DNA of 64,000 nucleotides from Bacillus sp. FJAT-25509 (GCF_001420605.1 NZ_LJIZ01000037.1:1-64000); one strand, 5' to 3'. Positions 52,622-62,938 are shown, numbered from the stretch's first letter. Translations and numbers: made by a program. Notes: a model not told the origin generated them from the sequence alone.

Positions 52622-53896
52622 GTGTTAATCGAAAAACTTTTGCTACATGTTTTAATCATATTAAGTCCAATATTAATATACAGTATTATCTTTGAAAGGC
52701 ATGGCTATAAAGATAAAATTTATCTTTTTGGTATGTTTCAGGCTGTAGCAGGTTTTTTTTGCATGGCCTTTCCATATCCAGCATATGGATTGTTTTGGGA
52801 TTTAAGATATATTCCACTAACAATTGCGTTTCTTTATTGCGGCTATCGCTGGGGAATCGTGACTTTTTTAGCAATCTTATTAGCTAGAATAATTTTAGGT
52901 GGAGACGCTATTATTTTTGGTATGATCAGTATTACCTTATCCTCACTAGGGTCTTTAATTTTATATAAATGGTTTTGGACATTTAAGCCTAAACAGAGAA
53001 TACTTGCAACAGCTCTTATTAGCTTATGGCCAGCTTTAGTTCAACTAGGAATCTTATTTACTTTTTTATTCGTAAATAAGATTAGTTTTAAAAGCGATTA
53101 CAGACTATTTGGGTTAGTTCTGATCTTTATTGTAATAGAGTTAGTCGCAATTACTTTAGGAGCAAAACTGATTGAAACACTAATTGAAAACAAAATACTG
53201 CATAAAGAAATCCAAAGAGCTGAGAAACTTAATACGCTAAGTGAAATGGCAGCTTCTATTGCCCATGAAGTTAGGAATCCACTTACAGTTGTTAAAGGTT
53301 TCCTACAATTAATGCAAGAAAGCAAAGACAATCAATCGATGGAATATTTGCCACTAGTATTAAGCGAATTAGGTAGAGCAGAAGGAATCATTAATGATTA
53401 TCTAAACTTTGCTAAACCACAATTTGAAAAAGTGGAAACGTTTAGTTTAAAGCAATGCGTTTCAGATGTAGTCACCTTATTAGTACCTTTAGCATTAAAG
53501 CAAAATGTTAAATTAAAAGGTGATACAGAAGTTGAAACATTTATAAATACAGATAAAAACCAATTTAAACAAGCATTAATAAACCTAATTAAAAACGCAA
53601 TTGAGGCAACTAGCTCGGGTGGATTTGTACATACGAAGCTCCACGAGGAAAAAGATAAAACGGTCATTACGATTAGAGATAATGGAAAAGGAATGACGAA
53701 AGAACAGCTTTCACGTATTGGTACACTTTTCTATTCAACTAAAGAAAAGGGAACTGGAGTCGGAACAACTGTATCTGTTCGAATCATTGAAGCAATGAAT
53801 GGAACAATCACTTTCGAGAGTAGCGTTGATGACGGAACAAAAGTAACGATTAAACTACCAAAAGTTGAGCCTAAGGATCCTATAGTGAATGAATAA
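52622..53896 (+). CDS. KinB-like sporulation sensor kinase
   Basis: The 424-residue kinase opens with six helices of the 5TM-LYT type (LYCGYRWGIVTFLAILLARI is characteristic), followed by HisKA with MAASIAHEVRNPLTVVKGFL and an HATPase domain with NLIKNAIEA, ITIRDNGKGM and GTGVGTTVSV. This organisation is that of KinB, a membrane kinase that starts sporulation through Spo0F. It starts at GTG 52622 after GTGAGG. The lipoprotein KapB that accompanies kinB in B. subtilis is absent. Confidence 0.85.
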   Translation: MLIEKLLLHVLIILSPILIYSIIFERHGYKDKIYLFGMFQAVAGFFCMAFPYPAYGLFWDLRYIPLTIAFLYCGYRWGIVTFLAILLARIILGGDAIIFGMISITLSSLGSLILYKWFWTFKPKQRILATALISLWPALVQLGILFTFLFVNKISFKSDYRLFGLVLIFIVIELVAITLGAKLIETLIENKILHKEIQRAEKLNTLSEMAASIAHEVRNPLTVVKGFLQLMQESKDNQSMEYLPLVLSELGRAEGIINDYLNFAKPQFEKVETFSLKQCVSDVVTLLVPLALKQNVKLKGDTEVETFINTDKNQFKQALINLIKNAIEATSSGGFVHTKLHEEKDKTVITIRDNGKGMTKEQLSRIGTLFYSTKEKGTGVGTTVSVRIIEAMNGTITFESSVDDGTKVTIKLPKVEPKDPIVNE

Positions 53897-53921
53897 TTAT
53901 TTAGCCTTGAATGGGAAATGA

Positions 53922-53953
53922 AAAAACGCTTAGAGTTTAGACTAAGCGTTTCT
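53922..53953. terminator. Terminator after the KinB-like gene
   Basis: AAACGCTTAG (53924-53933) pairs with CTAAGCGTTT (53942-53951). It lies between two convergent genes. Confidence 0.8.
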
Positions 53954-53978
53954 ATTAATGTGAGTGGTGTCTATAATA

Positions 53979-54755
53979 TTATTTCTTTCTAGCAAAACAA
54001 ACTGTCCAACAATCTTTTTCAATAATAGAAGATTGATGCTGAAGCTTATTAGCGATGAATGTTACTAATTGGTTTAGCTCTTCATCAGTGAGTTCATGAA
54101 GAATTGATCGGCCAGTTCTAAGTAATAAATCACTCTGAAGTGATTCTAGGTTAGTATAGGTACGTCTTGTTTCCCAAAGTTTTACTGTGTTTTCTATATG
54201 AAATCCAGCTGACTCTAATGCAGAGTGCATTTCTTGTATATCATATCTTCTAGCTATCTCTTTAGTTTTCAATTTTGGGTATAGGTCAAAAAAATAACCC
54301 CGTATATGGCTTTCGTCTCCAGGAAGTAAACAATCTTCTGGTGTCCGATCTTGTACGATTAATAATCCATTCTTTTTTAGTAAACGATTTGCCTCATTGA
54401 AACAGACATTTAAATTATCTAAATGATGTATTAAAGCTCTTTCTAATATTACATCATAATTTGAAGATGGAAGTTTAGTATCATATGCATCTCCTTTACT
54501 AAAAGAAATGTTACTGTAGTCTTTACAATTTTCAGCAGCACCTTTAAGCATTTCCTCTGAAAAATCTACCGCCGTAACGTGGTTTACTTTTAACTTAGTG
54601 AGAGCTTTCGAGTAGATCCCTCCGCCACAACCAATATCAACGGCGTCTTTTCCAAACAAATCAATATTATCCCTCATTAACTGAAACCAAGATTGATCAG
54701 CCTCTCTAGTTGTATAAGTATTATTATTTTGTGCATCGTGGAAGTTGATTGCCAT
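53979..54755 (-). CDS. Class I SAM-dependent methyltransferase
   Basis: The 258-residue soluble protein has motif I VDIGCGGGIYSKAL (about residues 39-52), motif II VTAVDFSEEML and motif IV-like YDVILERALIHHL, as in the Methyltransf_11/25 families. The substrate is unknown. AGGGAGG lies about 7 nt before the start. It is a single gene, with divergent genes upstream. Product length and order are normal for small-molecule methyltransferases. Confidence 0.88.
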   Translation of the reverse strand: MAINFHDAQNNNTYTTREADQSWFQLMRDNIDLFGKDAVDIGCGGGIYSKALTKLKVNHVTAVDFSEEMLKGAAENCKDYSNISFSKGDAYDTKLPSSNYDVILERALIHHLDNLNVCFNEANRLLKKNGLLIVQDRTPEDCLLPGDESHIRGYFFDLYPKLKTKEIARRYDIQEMHSALESAGFHIENTVKLWETRRTYTNLESLQSDLLLRTGRSILHELTDEELNQLVTFIANKLQHQSSIIEKDCWTVCFARKK

Positions 54756-54899
54756 ATGATTACCTCCCTAAAATTTGATTCAGTTGCGTCTATATTATTA
54801 GTATAGACGATGATATTACACTGAATAATATCAATAAGTTATTGGTAATAATAAGATATTTTTATTAAAAAAAGCTTCAGAAAAAAAGGAGTGATGAAA

Positions 54900-55220
54900 A
54901 TGGAAGGTACAATAGAAAGATTTGAAAGCTTAAGAACTGAACTAATTAATCATTATGAAGCATCAAAAGGAAGTATCTTTGGACATAAAGGATTAAAAAT
55001 ACAAGGTAAAGTTTTTGTGTTCTATAATGAGCCCAATATTGTTGTAAAGCTAAAGCCAGAAGATGTTGCAGCAGCTTTAATAATAAACGGAGCAAAAAAC
55101 TTTGACCCAATGGGTGGGAAACCTATGAGAGAATGGGTTGAAATTCCATATGGGGATCAACAGTGGTTTGATTATGCAATAAAAGGAATGACATACGTTA
55201 AAAGTTTACTAAAAAATTAA
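54900..55220 (+). CDS. TfoX/Sxy N-terminal-domain-like protein
   Basis: The 106-residue protein keeps the family pattern GHKGLKIQGKVFVFYNEPNI, then VVKLKPEDVAA, FDPMGGKPMREWVEIP and WFDYAIKGMTYVKSL. Stand-alone versions of this domain are common and uncharacterised; the competence role of full-length Sxy in Gammaproteobacteria should not be transferred. The start at 54900 is 8 nt after AAGGAG; GTG 54891 and ATG 54894 overlap or crowd the ribosome site. It may be cotranscribed with the Dph6-like gene 72 nt downstream. Confidence 0.75.
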   Translation: MEGTIERFESLRTELINHYEASKGSIFGHKGLKIQGKVFVFYNEPNIVVKLKPEDVAAALIINGAKNFDPMGGKPMREWVEIPYGDQQWFDYAIKGMTYVKSLLKN

Positions 55221-55292
55221 TAACGTTTGTTATAAACTATGGGTAGAAATTTAAACATTTCTATCGCTTTAATTTTAAGGGAGAATGATATA

Positions 55293-55970
55293 GTGAATAA
55301 TCGTAAAGTAGCAGTTTCTTGGAGTGGTGGGAAGGATTGTTGTTTAGCATTAGATTTGCTAATTAAAAATAAATATGAAGTGGCATGTCTAGTATCAATG
55401 GTATCGAAAAAGGATGAAAGGAATCATGCGCACGGGACTCAGCTTAAATTTTTACAAATGCAAGCAGATGCAATTGGGATTCCACTTGTCATGATTGACT
55501 CAGCAGGTAAATATGAGGAATCAATGATTAATGGACTAAAAACAATAAAAGAGCAATTTGATCTTTCTGCGATTGCATTTGGTACTTTATATGTCGAGGA
55601 AGATCGACAATGGAATGAACTAGTTGCAACTAAGACAGGACTTGAACCACTTTTCCCAGTATGGATTGAGAAAAGTGAAACTACTAATTTACTAGACCAA
55701 TGGCTTGCGACTGGATACGATGCAATTATTTGTAGGGCAAGGGAGAATATTTTTGATTCTACGATCGTAGGTAAGAGCCTAAATAAAGATTTAAAGGAAC
55801 TATTCATTAGCAAGGAAATCTGTTTAATGGGCGAAAGTGGAGAATATCATACATTTGTCATTGATGGACCATTATTCAAAGAACGCTTAAATATAATAGA
55901 AGCAGAGACCATTCTTAATAGTGGATTATGGTCTTTAAATATTAAAGAAATACAAACAATTATTAAATAG
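55293..55970 (+). CDS. Dph6-related ATP pyrophosphatase
   Basis: The 225-residue enzyme has the PP-loop SWSGGKDCCLAL (residues 9-20) of adenylating amidotransferases and the family block GESGEYHTFVIDGPLF near the C-terminus. Eukaryotic and archaeal Dph6 completes diphthamide; bacteria lack diphthamide, so the substrate here is unknown. Translation starts at GTG 55293, about 8 nt after AAGGGAG; a longer frame starting at 55239 lacks a ribosome site. Downstream lies the second 21-nt repeat array. Confidence 0.88.
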   Translation: MNNRKVAVSWSGGKDCCLALDLLIKNKYEVACLVSMVSKKDERNHAHGTQLKFLQMQADAIGIPLVMIDSAGKYEESMINGLKTIKEQFDLSAIAFGTLYVEEDRQWNELVATKTGLEPLFPVWIEKSETTNLLDQWLATGYDAIICRARENIFDSTIVGKSLNKDLKELFISKEICLMGESGEYHTFVIDGPLFKERLNIIEAETILNSGLWSLNIKEIQTIIK

Positions 55971-56032
55971 ATTACTACTGGTTTTTATATATGTAGAGTA
56001 GAACAGGAAAAACTGGGGGCGTAAAAAAATCT

Positions 56033-56112
56033 GAAACTGCAAATAAAAGTGGTAAAAGTGCAAATAAAAATCAAGAAACTGCAATTAAAAATGACAAAAC
56101 CGCAAATAAACG
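56033..56112. repeat. Second array of the 21-nt repeat
   Basis: Four units share the core of the array at 43583: CTGCAAATAAA (56037), GTGCAAATAAA (56058), CTGCAATTAAA (56079) and CCGCAAATAAA (56100), spaced exactly 21 nt. It lies after the Dph6-like gene and before a terminator hairpin. Confidence 0.75.
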
Positions 56113-56164
56113 CCAGTCAATGGACTTAATCAACATCAATTTACTAGATTCGAATTATGCCAAA

Positions 56165-56222
56165 CAAAAACAAGCTAAAATTACTTAAATACAATTAATT
56201 TAGGTGACTTTAGCTTGTTTTT
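56165..56222. terminator. Bidirectional terminator
   Basis: AAAACAAGCTAAA pairs with TTTAGCTTGTTTT across a 28-nt loop that has inner pairing. Lies between convergent genes. Confidence 0.65.
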
Positions 56223-56227
56223 AGTTT

Positions 56228-57217
56228 TCAATCAATTGTAGTTAAGTACCAATCAGCATAACGCTTAATACCTTCACTAATTGATACTTTAGGTTCATAG
56301 TTTAAATCACTTTTGATTTTTTCTATATTTAGTGTATAGTCATAGCTTAAGAAATTGGCAATATGCTTAGAAACTTTAGGTGGTTTGTTAGTAATCCTCG
56401 CAATTATTTCCGAATTCAACGCGATAAATGACAGTAGATTTGGCGAGATATTTTTTGTATTCAACTCTTTATTTAAGTCAAAGAAGAGTTGTTTAAGTAC
56501 GTCAATTAAATAAATGGGCTGGTCATTTGTAAGATTGTAGTATTCACCATTTAAGGCATTATCTGCATTCATACAAGCTATGATCATATCAACAACATTA
56601 TCGATATAAGTAAAATCCATTAGAACTTGTCCTTTATGAACTAATGGAATTCCTCCATTTTCATTAATCTGTATAAATCTCCCGAAAATCGTATGATCGA
56701 AAGGACCAAAAATTTGTCTAGGTCTTAATGAGATTGCAGGTAGCCCTTTTTCAATTGCATCTTCAATAATTAAATCTGCCATATGCTTTGTTTTAGCATA
56801 GTAATTAGAGTGTTTTGATGGCAGCGGATCACTTTCTTTAACATTTTTGCGACTCTCACTAGTAAAGTACACACTCGGCGTCGAAATATTAATAAACTTT
56901 TTTAAATCTGCTGAAAGTGAAGCTTTAACAATATTCCTTGTCCCTTCAACATTTGTTTTCTCAAATTCAGAAAAATGTCCAAAAGGTGCTGCAAGTGCAG
57001 CACAATGGATCACATAGTCTACATTCTTTATATTTTCTTCTAATAAGACAGAGTCATTCAAATCTCCTTTTACAAAGGTGACATTTTCCATCTTGTTAAA
57101 AAATTTAGCTTCTTCCTCATTTCGTCCAAAGGCTAAAACGGAGTAGCCCATTTCACTTAATCTTTTTGTAGTATGTTTTCCTAAAAAACCTGTGGCACCA
57201 CTTATGAAAACATTCAT
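56228..57217 (-). CDS. NAD-dependent epimerase/dehydratase family protein (extended SDR)
   Basis: The 329-residue protein has the nucleotide-binding motif GATGFLG at residues 7-13, the catalytic Ser/Tyr/Lys set (NISTPSVY and YYAKTK), and a variable C-terminal substrate domain. It resembles 3-beta-hydroxysteroid-dehydrogenase-like and sugar-epimerase-like SDRs; the substrate is not evident. GGGGTGGA precedes the ATG. It lies 20 nt downstream of the DUF2500 gene on the same strand and is probably cotranscribed with it. Confidence 0.87.
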   Translation of the reverse strand: MNVFISGATGFLGKHTTKRLSEMGYSVLAFGRNEEEAKFFNKMENVTFVKGDLNDSVLLEENIKNVDYVIHCAALAAPFGHFSEFEKTNVEGTRNIVKASLSADLKKFINISTPSVYFTSESRKNVKESDPLPSKHSNYYAKTKHMADLIIEDAIEKGLPAISLRPRQIFGPFDHTIFGRFIQINENGGIPLVHKGQVLMDFTYIDNVVDMIIACMNADNALNGEYYNLTNDQPIYLIDVLKQLFFDLNKELNTKNISPNLLSFIALNSEIIARITNKPPKVSKHIANFLSYDYTLNIEKIKSDLNYEPKVSISEGIKRYADWYLTTID

Positions 57218-57237
57218 TATTCCACCCCGAAAAGAAA

Positions 57238-57612
57238 TTATTGTCGCTCAAAGTTTATGAATCTCGTACCTTGGAAAGTTAGTTTTCCAGTATCATTTTC
57301 TACTAATTGACCATAAATGAACCCATCAATTTGAAATTCAATTCTGTCTCCAGATTCGACCTCAAGTGTAACATAATAATGTGTAGAGGAATGAGCGAAC
57401 TGATTCGTATTAGCACGCTGAATATAATCTATTCTTTTAGTAACTATTTTTGCCGGGACAATTAACTTTGGTTGTTTATTATTATAATTCCATTGCTTTA
57501 AACCTTTTATTAGTGCAAAAAATATACCTGCAAAAACGAACACGAAAATGATTGGAAATACGAACGCGATAATTTTAAAAATATCAAAACCTGCATCAAA
57601 CCCTGACATCAT
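57238..57612 (-). CDS. DUF2500 membrane protein
   Basis: The 124-residue protein has one N-terminal membrane segment (about residues 12-35, IIAFVFPIIFVFVFAGIFFALI given as region) and an external or cytoplasmic beta domain with LIVPAKIVTKR, YYVTLEVESGDRIEF and GKLTFQGTRFINFER, the DUF2500 signature. Function is unknown. AAAGGAGG precedes the first of two ATG codons. The 646-nt gap upstream holds its promoter. Confidence 0.85.
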   Translation of the reverse strand: MMSGFDAGFDIFKIIAFVFPIIFVFVFAGIFFALIKGLKQWNYNNKQPKLIVPAKIVTKRIDYIQRANTNQFAHSSTHYYVTLEVESGDRIEFQIDGFIYGQLVENDTGKLTFQGTRFINFERQ

Positions 57613-58258
57613 TAAGACCTCCTTTAAATGTATTGTAAGGCTCTCACTTCTTAATCCTCTTTAAGTAGGACTATATATATAGTTTATTAAATTTTCTGAA
57701 AGTAATAAACTTATTTCTTTCAACTAGCAAATAAATTGTAGTTGTAATGTAAACATTAAAATATTTTAGTGAAATTTATTTCTTTTATTATTTAGATATA
57801 ATTCTAAAAAAGATCTAATTAGTAAAAAAATGTAAAAAAATTACTATTAATAATCTAATAGAACTACTATCCAAGAACCTTTAAATTAAGGTAGTTATCC
57901 TGTTATTTTACTTATACGAACATTAATTGTGACAGAATAAAAAACTAAGTAAAAAATCCTCCCGTTTTAGTAAATTTTAATTGAATAATTATTGACCGAT
58001 AATATCCATGAGAGTAGGATACTCTTAATAGAACTCTTTTATCTCTTTATAGTGTTCCTTTGCCAAGGTACTAGTGTTTAAAACTAGTAGGGTGATTAGT
58101 GCTAGTAAGCTTGTTATCTTCTAATGGTAAGAATTGAAATAAGGCTAGCGAGGAGATATAGGGTTAGATGATTTAATTTTTGGGTTAAATCTATGTCTAT
58201 CTGACTGAATAGCGGGTAGGGATCATCATGGAAAATTAGTTATAGGAGTGATTAGGAA
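57613..58258. other. Intergenic region, 646 nt
   Basis: Very AT-rich to 57970. Between 57990 and 58200 there are small inverted repeats (AGAGTAGGATACTCT near 58011, CTAGTGTTTAAAACTAG near 58072, GATTTAA...TTAAATC near 58168) ahead of the galactokinase-like frame. They could be a structured leader or degraded sequence of the lost gal genes. I see no gene here. Confidence 0.35.
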
Positions 58259-58696
58259 ATGAATGTTAAAGATTTAATATCGGTTTACAATCAGTATTAC
58301 AGTCATTCTAATTTACGCGTTTTTTTTGTATCAGGCCATACTGACGAAATCGAAGAAATCACGGACTTTGATGCAAATGATCAACATACTTCACAACCAT
58401 TTGGCATTTATGTGATTTTGTCTAGAACAGAGACGCAATTAATTAAATTAGTATCCTTAAACTTTGAAGATTTAGGAATCATTGAAATTTCTTTAAATGA
58501 TTTAGGTGACGAAATAAAGCATGACTGGGCTAGCTACTTAAAGAAAGTGATTAGTTATTTAAAACAAGCAGGGTATCGTATTAATAGGGGGATGGATATA
58601 CTAATTTACAGTAATCTTCCAAATGAAGTAGGGCTATCCTCAACCAAATCAGTTGAAGCTTTAACGGATACAATGTTAAAAACTTTATACGAATAG
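58259..58696 (+). pseudogene. Galactokinase N-terminal domain, truncated and decayed
   Basis: The 145-residue frame parallels the first 145-150 residues of Bacillus GalK: NLRVFFVSGHTDEIEEITDF replaces APGRVNLIGEHTDYN, then LGIIEISLNDL, HDWASYLKKVISYLKQAGY and LPNEVGLSSTKS in place of IPNGAGLSSSAS. Catalytic and ATP-loop residues are lost and the C-terminal two-thirds of the normal 390 residues is missing. The ribosome site (TAGGAG) and frame are intact, so a reused domain is possible, but decay is likelier. A LacI regulator gene follows. Confidence 0.7.
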
Positions 58697-58903
58697 AATC
58701 AAGAAACCACATCTATGATTTCAACAATTAAAAAACAGCTAAGTTTACTCCAGAAAAATTAAATTCTCCTCTTGTAAATTATAATATTTCAAATTTGCAT
58801 AAATAAAACTTAATTATCCAATCTTGATTTAAGGAAAATAAAATATGTAAAAAATTCTCCATATTTAATAGATAATCATACAACCTTCAACTGTTAAAAT
58901 TAA

Positions 58904-59941
<1,038 letters not shown>

Positions 59942-60044
59942 TGCAGATATTTGCGAAATTTGTAAGATAATTGCTAAAAATTAAATATTTTACTTTTAAT
60001 CTTAACTCTTTTTAGTATAATTAAAAATTAAAAGGAGTGGGAAC

Positions 60045-60893
60045 GTGAAGGTTGGGTATTTAGGTCCTGAGGCGACTTTTACACATGTTGCTGTACGGTC
60101 TGTTTTTAAGAATGATGAACATATTGCTTATTCTAGTATTCCAGTTTGTATGGATAATGTTGCTGAAGGTGAAGTTGATTTAGTCGTCGTACCAATAGAG
60201 AATTCAGTTGAAGGATCTGTGACTACAACTATTGATTATCTTGTACATGAACAGCCATTAAAAATGGTTGGTGAAATTATTATACCGATTAGACAACATT
60301 TATTGATGGCAAAAGGACAAGTACATCGAGTAAAGGATATTGAGGTGATCTATTCTCATTCTCATGCGTTAGCTCAGTGTCACACATTTTTGCATAATCA
60401 ATATAAATATACAAAGTTAGAACCAGTTACTTCTACTAGTGCTGCAGCTAAAATGGTTAGTGAGCAATCTAATGAATGTATAGCTGCGATCGCTAATGAA
60501 TTTGCTGCAAAGAAATATGGATTAGAAATTGTTGCTTCAGATATTCACTCTAACTCGTATAACCACACGAGATTTGTTGTTTTACAAAGACAAGATGCTG
60601 AATTAGAAACAAGTTATTTTCAATCTAAACATACTAAAGCAACTCTAGTTATTAACATGCCAGAGAATCATGCTGGTGCGCTTCACCAAGTGCTTTCTGC
60701 ATTTGCATGGAGACAGATTGACCTTTCAAAAATTGAGTCCCGCCCGACGAAAACTGGATTAGGAAATTACTTCTTCATTGTTGATGTTGAGATGGGCTAT
60801 GATGACGTATTATTACCTGGAGTAAAGCAAGAATTGGAAGCTTTAGGCTTTTCAGTAGATGTTGTAGGAAGTTATTCAACAATATCACTATAA
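60045..60893 (+). CDS. pheA: Prephenate dehydratase
   Basis: The 282-residue enzyme converts prephenate to phenylpyruvate in phenylalanine synthesis. The catalytic domain runs from KVGYLGPEATFTHVAVRSVF to NHTRFVVL, where the Thr of the TRF motif is catalytic. The C-terminal ACT domain has GALHQVLSAFAWRQIDLSKI followed by ESRPTK, the phenylalanine-binding motif for feedback inhibition. Monofunctional, as in Bacillus. Start is GTG 60045 after AAAGGAGTGGG. Ends at a bidirectional terminator. Confidence 0.95.
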   Translation: MKVGYLGPEATFTHVAVRSVFKNDEHIAYSSIPVCMDNVAEGEVDLVVVPIENSVEGSVTTTIDYLVHEQPLKMVGEIIIPIRQHLLMAKGQVHRVKDIEVIYSHSHALAQCHTFLHNQYKYTKLEPVTSTSAAAKMVSEQSNECIAAIANEFAAKKYGLEIVASDIHSNSYNHTRFVVLQRQDAELETSYFQSKHTKATLVINMPENHAGALHQVLSAFAWRQIDLSKIESRPTKTGLGNYFFIVDVEMGYDDVLLPGVKQELEALGFSVDVVGSYSTISL

Positions 60894-60894
60894 A

Positions 60895-60927
60895 AAAAGA
60901 GAAGGATTACAATCCTTCTCTTTTATA
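60895..60927. terminator. Bidirectional terminator
   Basis: AAAAGAGAAGGAT and ATCCTTCTCTTTT pair around TACA. It serves pheA and the convergent Gly/Phe/Tyr-rich protein gene. Confidence 0.9.
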
Positions 60928-60942
60928 TTTTTTATTTTTACA

Positions 60943-61230
60943 TTAATAATAGTAATAAGGTGGTGGACAATAGTATCCTGGCGGGCAATATGAATAGTAA
61001 GGATAGCCATAGCCATAACCATAACCATAAAATGGGAAAAATGGGAAAAATGGACGGAAAAACGGACGGAAAAATGGACGTCCAAAGCCAAATCCAAACC
61101 CAGGTCTACCAAAGCCAAATCCAGGTCTACCAAATCCTCCACCGAATCCTCCGTGGAAGCCTCCAAATCCTCCGTGTCCAAAGCCACCTCCACCAAATCC
61201 ATGCGGACGATACTCATGTTCATTCGACAT
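60943..61230 (-). CDS. Gly/Phe/Tyr-rich low-complexity protein, possible spore-coat type
   Basis: The 95-residue protein is built of Gly-Phe repeats (GFGGGGFGHGGFGG), FGRPGFGFGRPGF blocks, FFRPFF triplets, a YGYGYGYGYP run and a Tyr/Pro/Cys end (CPPGYYCPPPYYYY). There is no signal peptide. Composition resembles small spore-coat or exosporium proteins rich in Gly and Tyr, which can cross-link, but no family is certain. AAAGGAGG lies 8 nt before the ATG, which identifies the true frame among several open ones. Confidence 0.75.
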   Translation of the reverse strand: MSNEHEYRPHGFGGGGFGHGGFGGFHGGFGGGFGRPGFGFGRPGFGFGFGRPFFRPFFRPFFPFFPFYGYGYGYGYPYYSYCPPGYYCPPPYYYY

Positions 61231-61355
61231 ATAAAAAACCTCCTTTACTTATGAGTCTTACATAATCAAAATATGCAGGACAAAAGTGGAAGGTTTGGGC
61301 ATATTGTATTTTAAACGTACTTGAAACTTAAAATTCGTTACTATTAATTTTTAAC

Positions 61356-62777
61356 TTAATCATTTAATAAATTAAACTTGCGAATTCGGTATTGTAGGTT
61401 CTGTCTACTGATGCCTAGTTTTTTTGCAGCCTGTGTAATATTGCCGTTATGCTCATTTAAAACATTTATAATATACTGTTTTTCATTATTTAATAAAGTA
61501 TTTTTCAAATTTGATTTGTCATCTGTTAATTCCGATTGATTTATTTTAATTTCTCTATTTTTTTGAGCAGTCGGTGCTACGCTTATAATCCTATTTTCAT
61601 TAAAGAATCTTGATGGTAAATGTGTAGTCGATATAATTGTTTCATCTTCTATTAAGTTCATTGCACCTTCAATCATATGTTCAAGTTCACGTATATTACC
61701 TGGCCAGTTATGTTTCAGGAAGAAATTTGCTACATTTTCATCTAAATTAGTTACCCGATGGCCGAAAAGACGATTATATTTTTGAATGAAGAAGTTTGCT
61801 AACAGCAATATATCTTCGAAGCGTTCACGAAGTGGTGGTAGAAATAATGAAACGACACTTAGACGGTAATATAAGTCTTTACGTAAATGATTATTCGCAA
61901 TTGCTTCAATAGGGTCTTCATTTATCGTAGCGATAATTCGGACATCTAATTCTTTTTCGTTAATCTCACCAATTCTTCTAACTTTACGCTCTTGAATAAC
62001 TCTTAAAAGTTTAGCCTGTAAATTTGGGCTAAGCGAGTTAATTTCATCTAATAATAATGTTCCACCATTTGCTTCTTCAAATAATCCAGGCTTATCAATT
62101 GCCCCAGTAAATGCTCCTTTTTTTGTCCCAAAAAGAATGCTTTCAATTAAGGATTCTGGAAGTGCGGCGCAATTTTGAGAAATGAAGGGCTTTGTTGCTC
62201 TTTTGCTAGCATTATGAATACTTTGAGCGAATAGTTCTTTACCTGTTCCGGTTTCTCCTACAATTAAAACGGATGATGAAGTTTTGGCAGATCTTTTTGC
62301 ATCTTCAATTATGCTTTTAAATGCCCCAGATGTTCCGATTAATTGTTCAAATGTATAACGCGTATTTCGATTTTGGAGAATGCCTTCCTGCACAGATTGC
62401 TTTAATTCCGTCACGTCGCGAACCATTTCAATTGCTCCAATAATTTTATTTTCTTTCATTATTGGGTAAGTATCATTAATCGTCGTAACTTCTTTTCCTT
62501 TATTATTAAAATAAGATTGTTTAATGTTTTTTCGTACTTTACCTTTTTGGAGGGCTTCAAGTAAGGTGCTCGATTGGTTTTTTTGAAACGTGAAGACATC
62601 TAAAAGATTTTTATGTAAGACATCCTCTTCATTCATCATTTCGATTTCCATCATTTTGCGGTTATACACCATTGTATTTGCATCTTGATCAACTACATGT
62701 ATACCGATATCTATTTCTTCTAATATTAATTGTAACAATTCATCAACAGCTAAATAGTTTTGCTTATCATTTTTCAT
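61356..62777 (-). CDS. rocR: Sigma-54-dependent activator RocR
   Basis: The 473-residue activator has a PAS sensor domain (about residues 10-115, GIHVVDQDANTMVYNRKMME), an AAA+ domain (about 145-380) with Walker A GETGTGKE and the sigma-54 contact motif GAFTGA, and a Fis-type C-terminal helix-turn-helix (NITQAAKKLGISRQNLQYRI). It aligns along its length with B. subtilis RocR from memory. RocR turns on arginine/ornithine catabolism when arginine-derived inducers bind. Start 62777 follows GAGAG. It is divergent from rocD. Confidence 0.93.
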   Translation of the reverse strand: MKNDKQNYLAVDELLQLILEEIDIGIHVVDQDANTMVYNRKMMEIEMMNEEDVLHKNLLDVFTFQKNQSSTLLEALQKGKVRKNIKQSYFNNKGKEVTTINDTYPIMKENKIIGAIEMVRDVTELKQSVQEGILQNRNTRYTFEQLIGTSGAFKSIIEDAKRSAKTSSSVLIVGETGTGKELFAQSIHNASKRATKPFISQNCAALPESLIESILFGTKKGAFTGAIDKPGLFEEANGGTLLLDEINSLSPNLQAKLLRVIQERKVRRIGEINEKELDVRIIATINEDPIEAIANNHLRKDLYYRLSVVSLFLPPLRERFEDILLLANFFIQKYNRLFGHRVTNLDENVANFFLKHNWPGNIRELEHMIEGAMNLIEDETIISTTHLPSRFFNENRIISVAPTAQKNREIKINQSELTDDKSNLKNTLLNNEKQYIINVLNEHNGNITQAAKKLGISRQNLQYRIRKFNLLND

Positions 62778-62896
62778 ATAATTCTCTCTTTTCATTATAA
62801 CAATAGAAAAAATTTGCACTTCTAACTATTTTTGGTAAGATAAAAAGGCAGTTTTTTTCCGAATGTGCTAATTTTCTTTGTTAATCGTTTTTTTGC

Positions 62897-62913
62897 TGCA
62901 AATATTCTATGCA
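62897..62913. promoter_or_regulatory. Weaker RocR upstream-activating site
   Basis: TGCAAATATTCTATGCA keeps TGCAAA and TGCA ends. It lies 42 nt from the perfect site, matching the paired UAS arrangement of Bacillus roc operons. Confidence 0.45.
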
Positions 62914-62938
62914 TATTTTAATTAATTTTGCGCCTGAA

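Noticed and set aside
60888-61265. Two further long open frames over the Gly/Phe/Tyr-rich gene
   Set aside because: Repeat-rich DNA keeps several frames open; only the 60943-61230 minus frame begins with AAAGGAGG at the right distance and has a sensible protein pattern.
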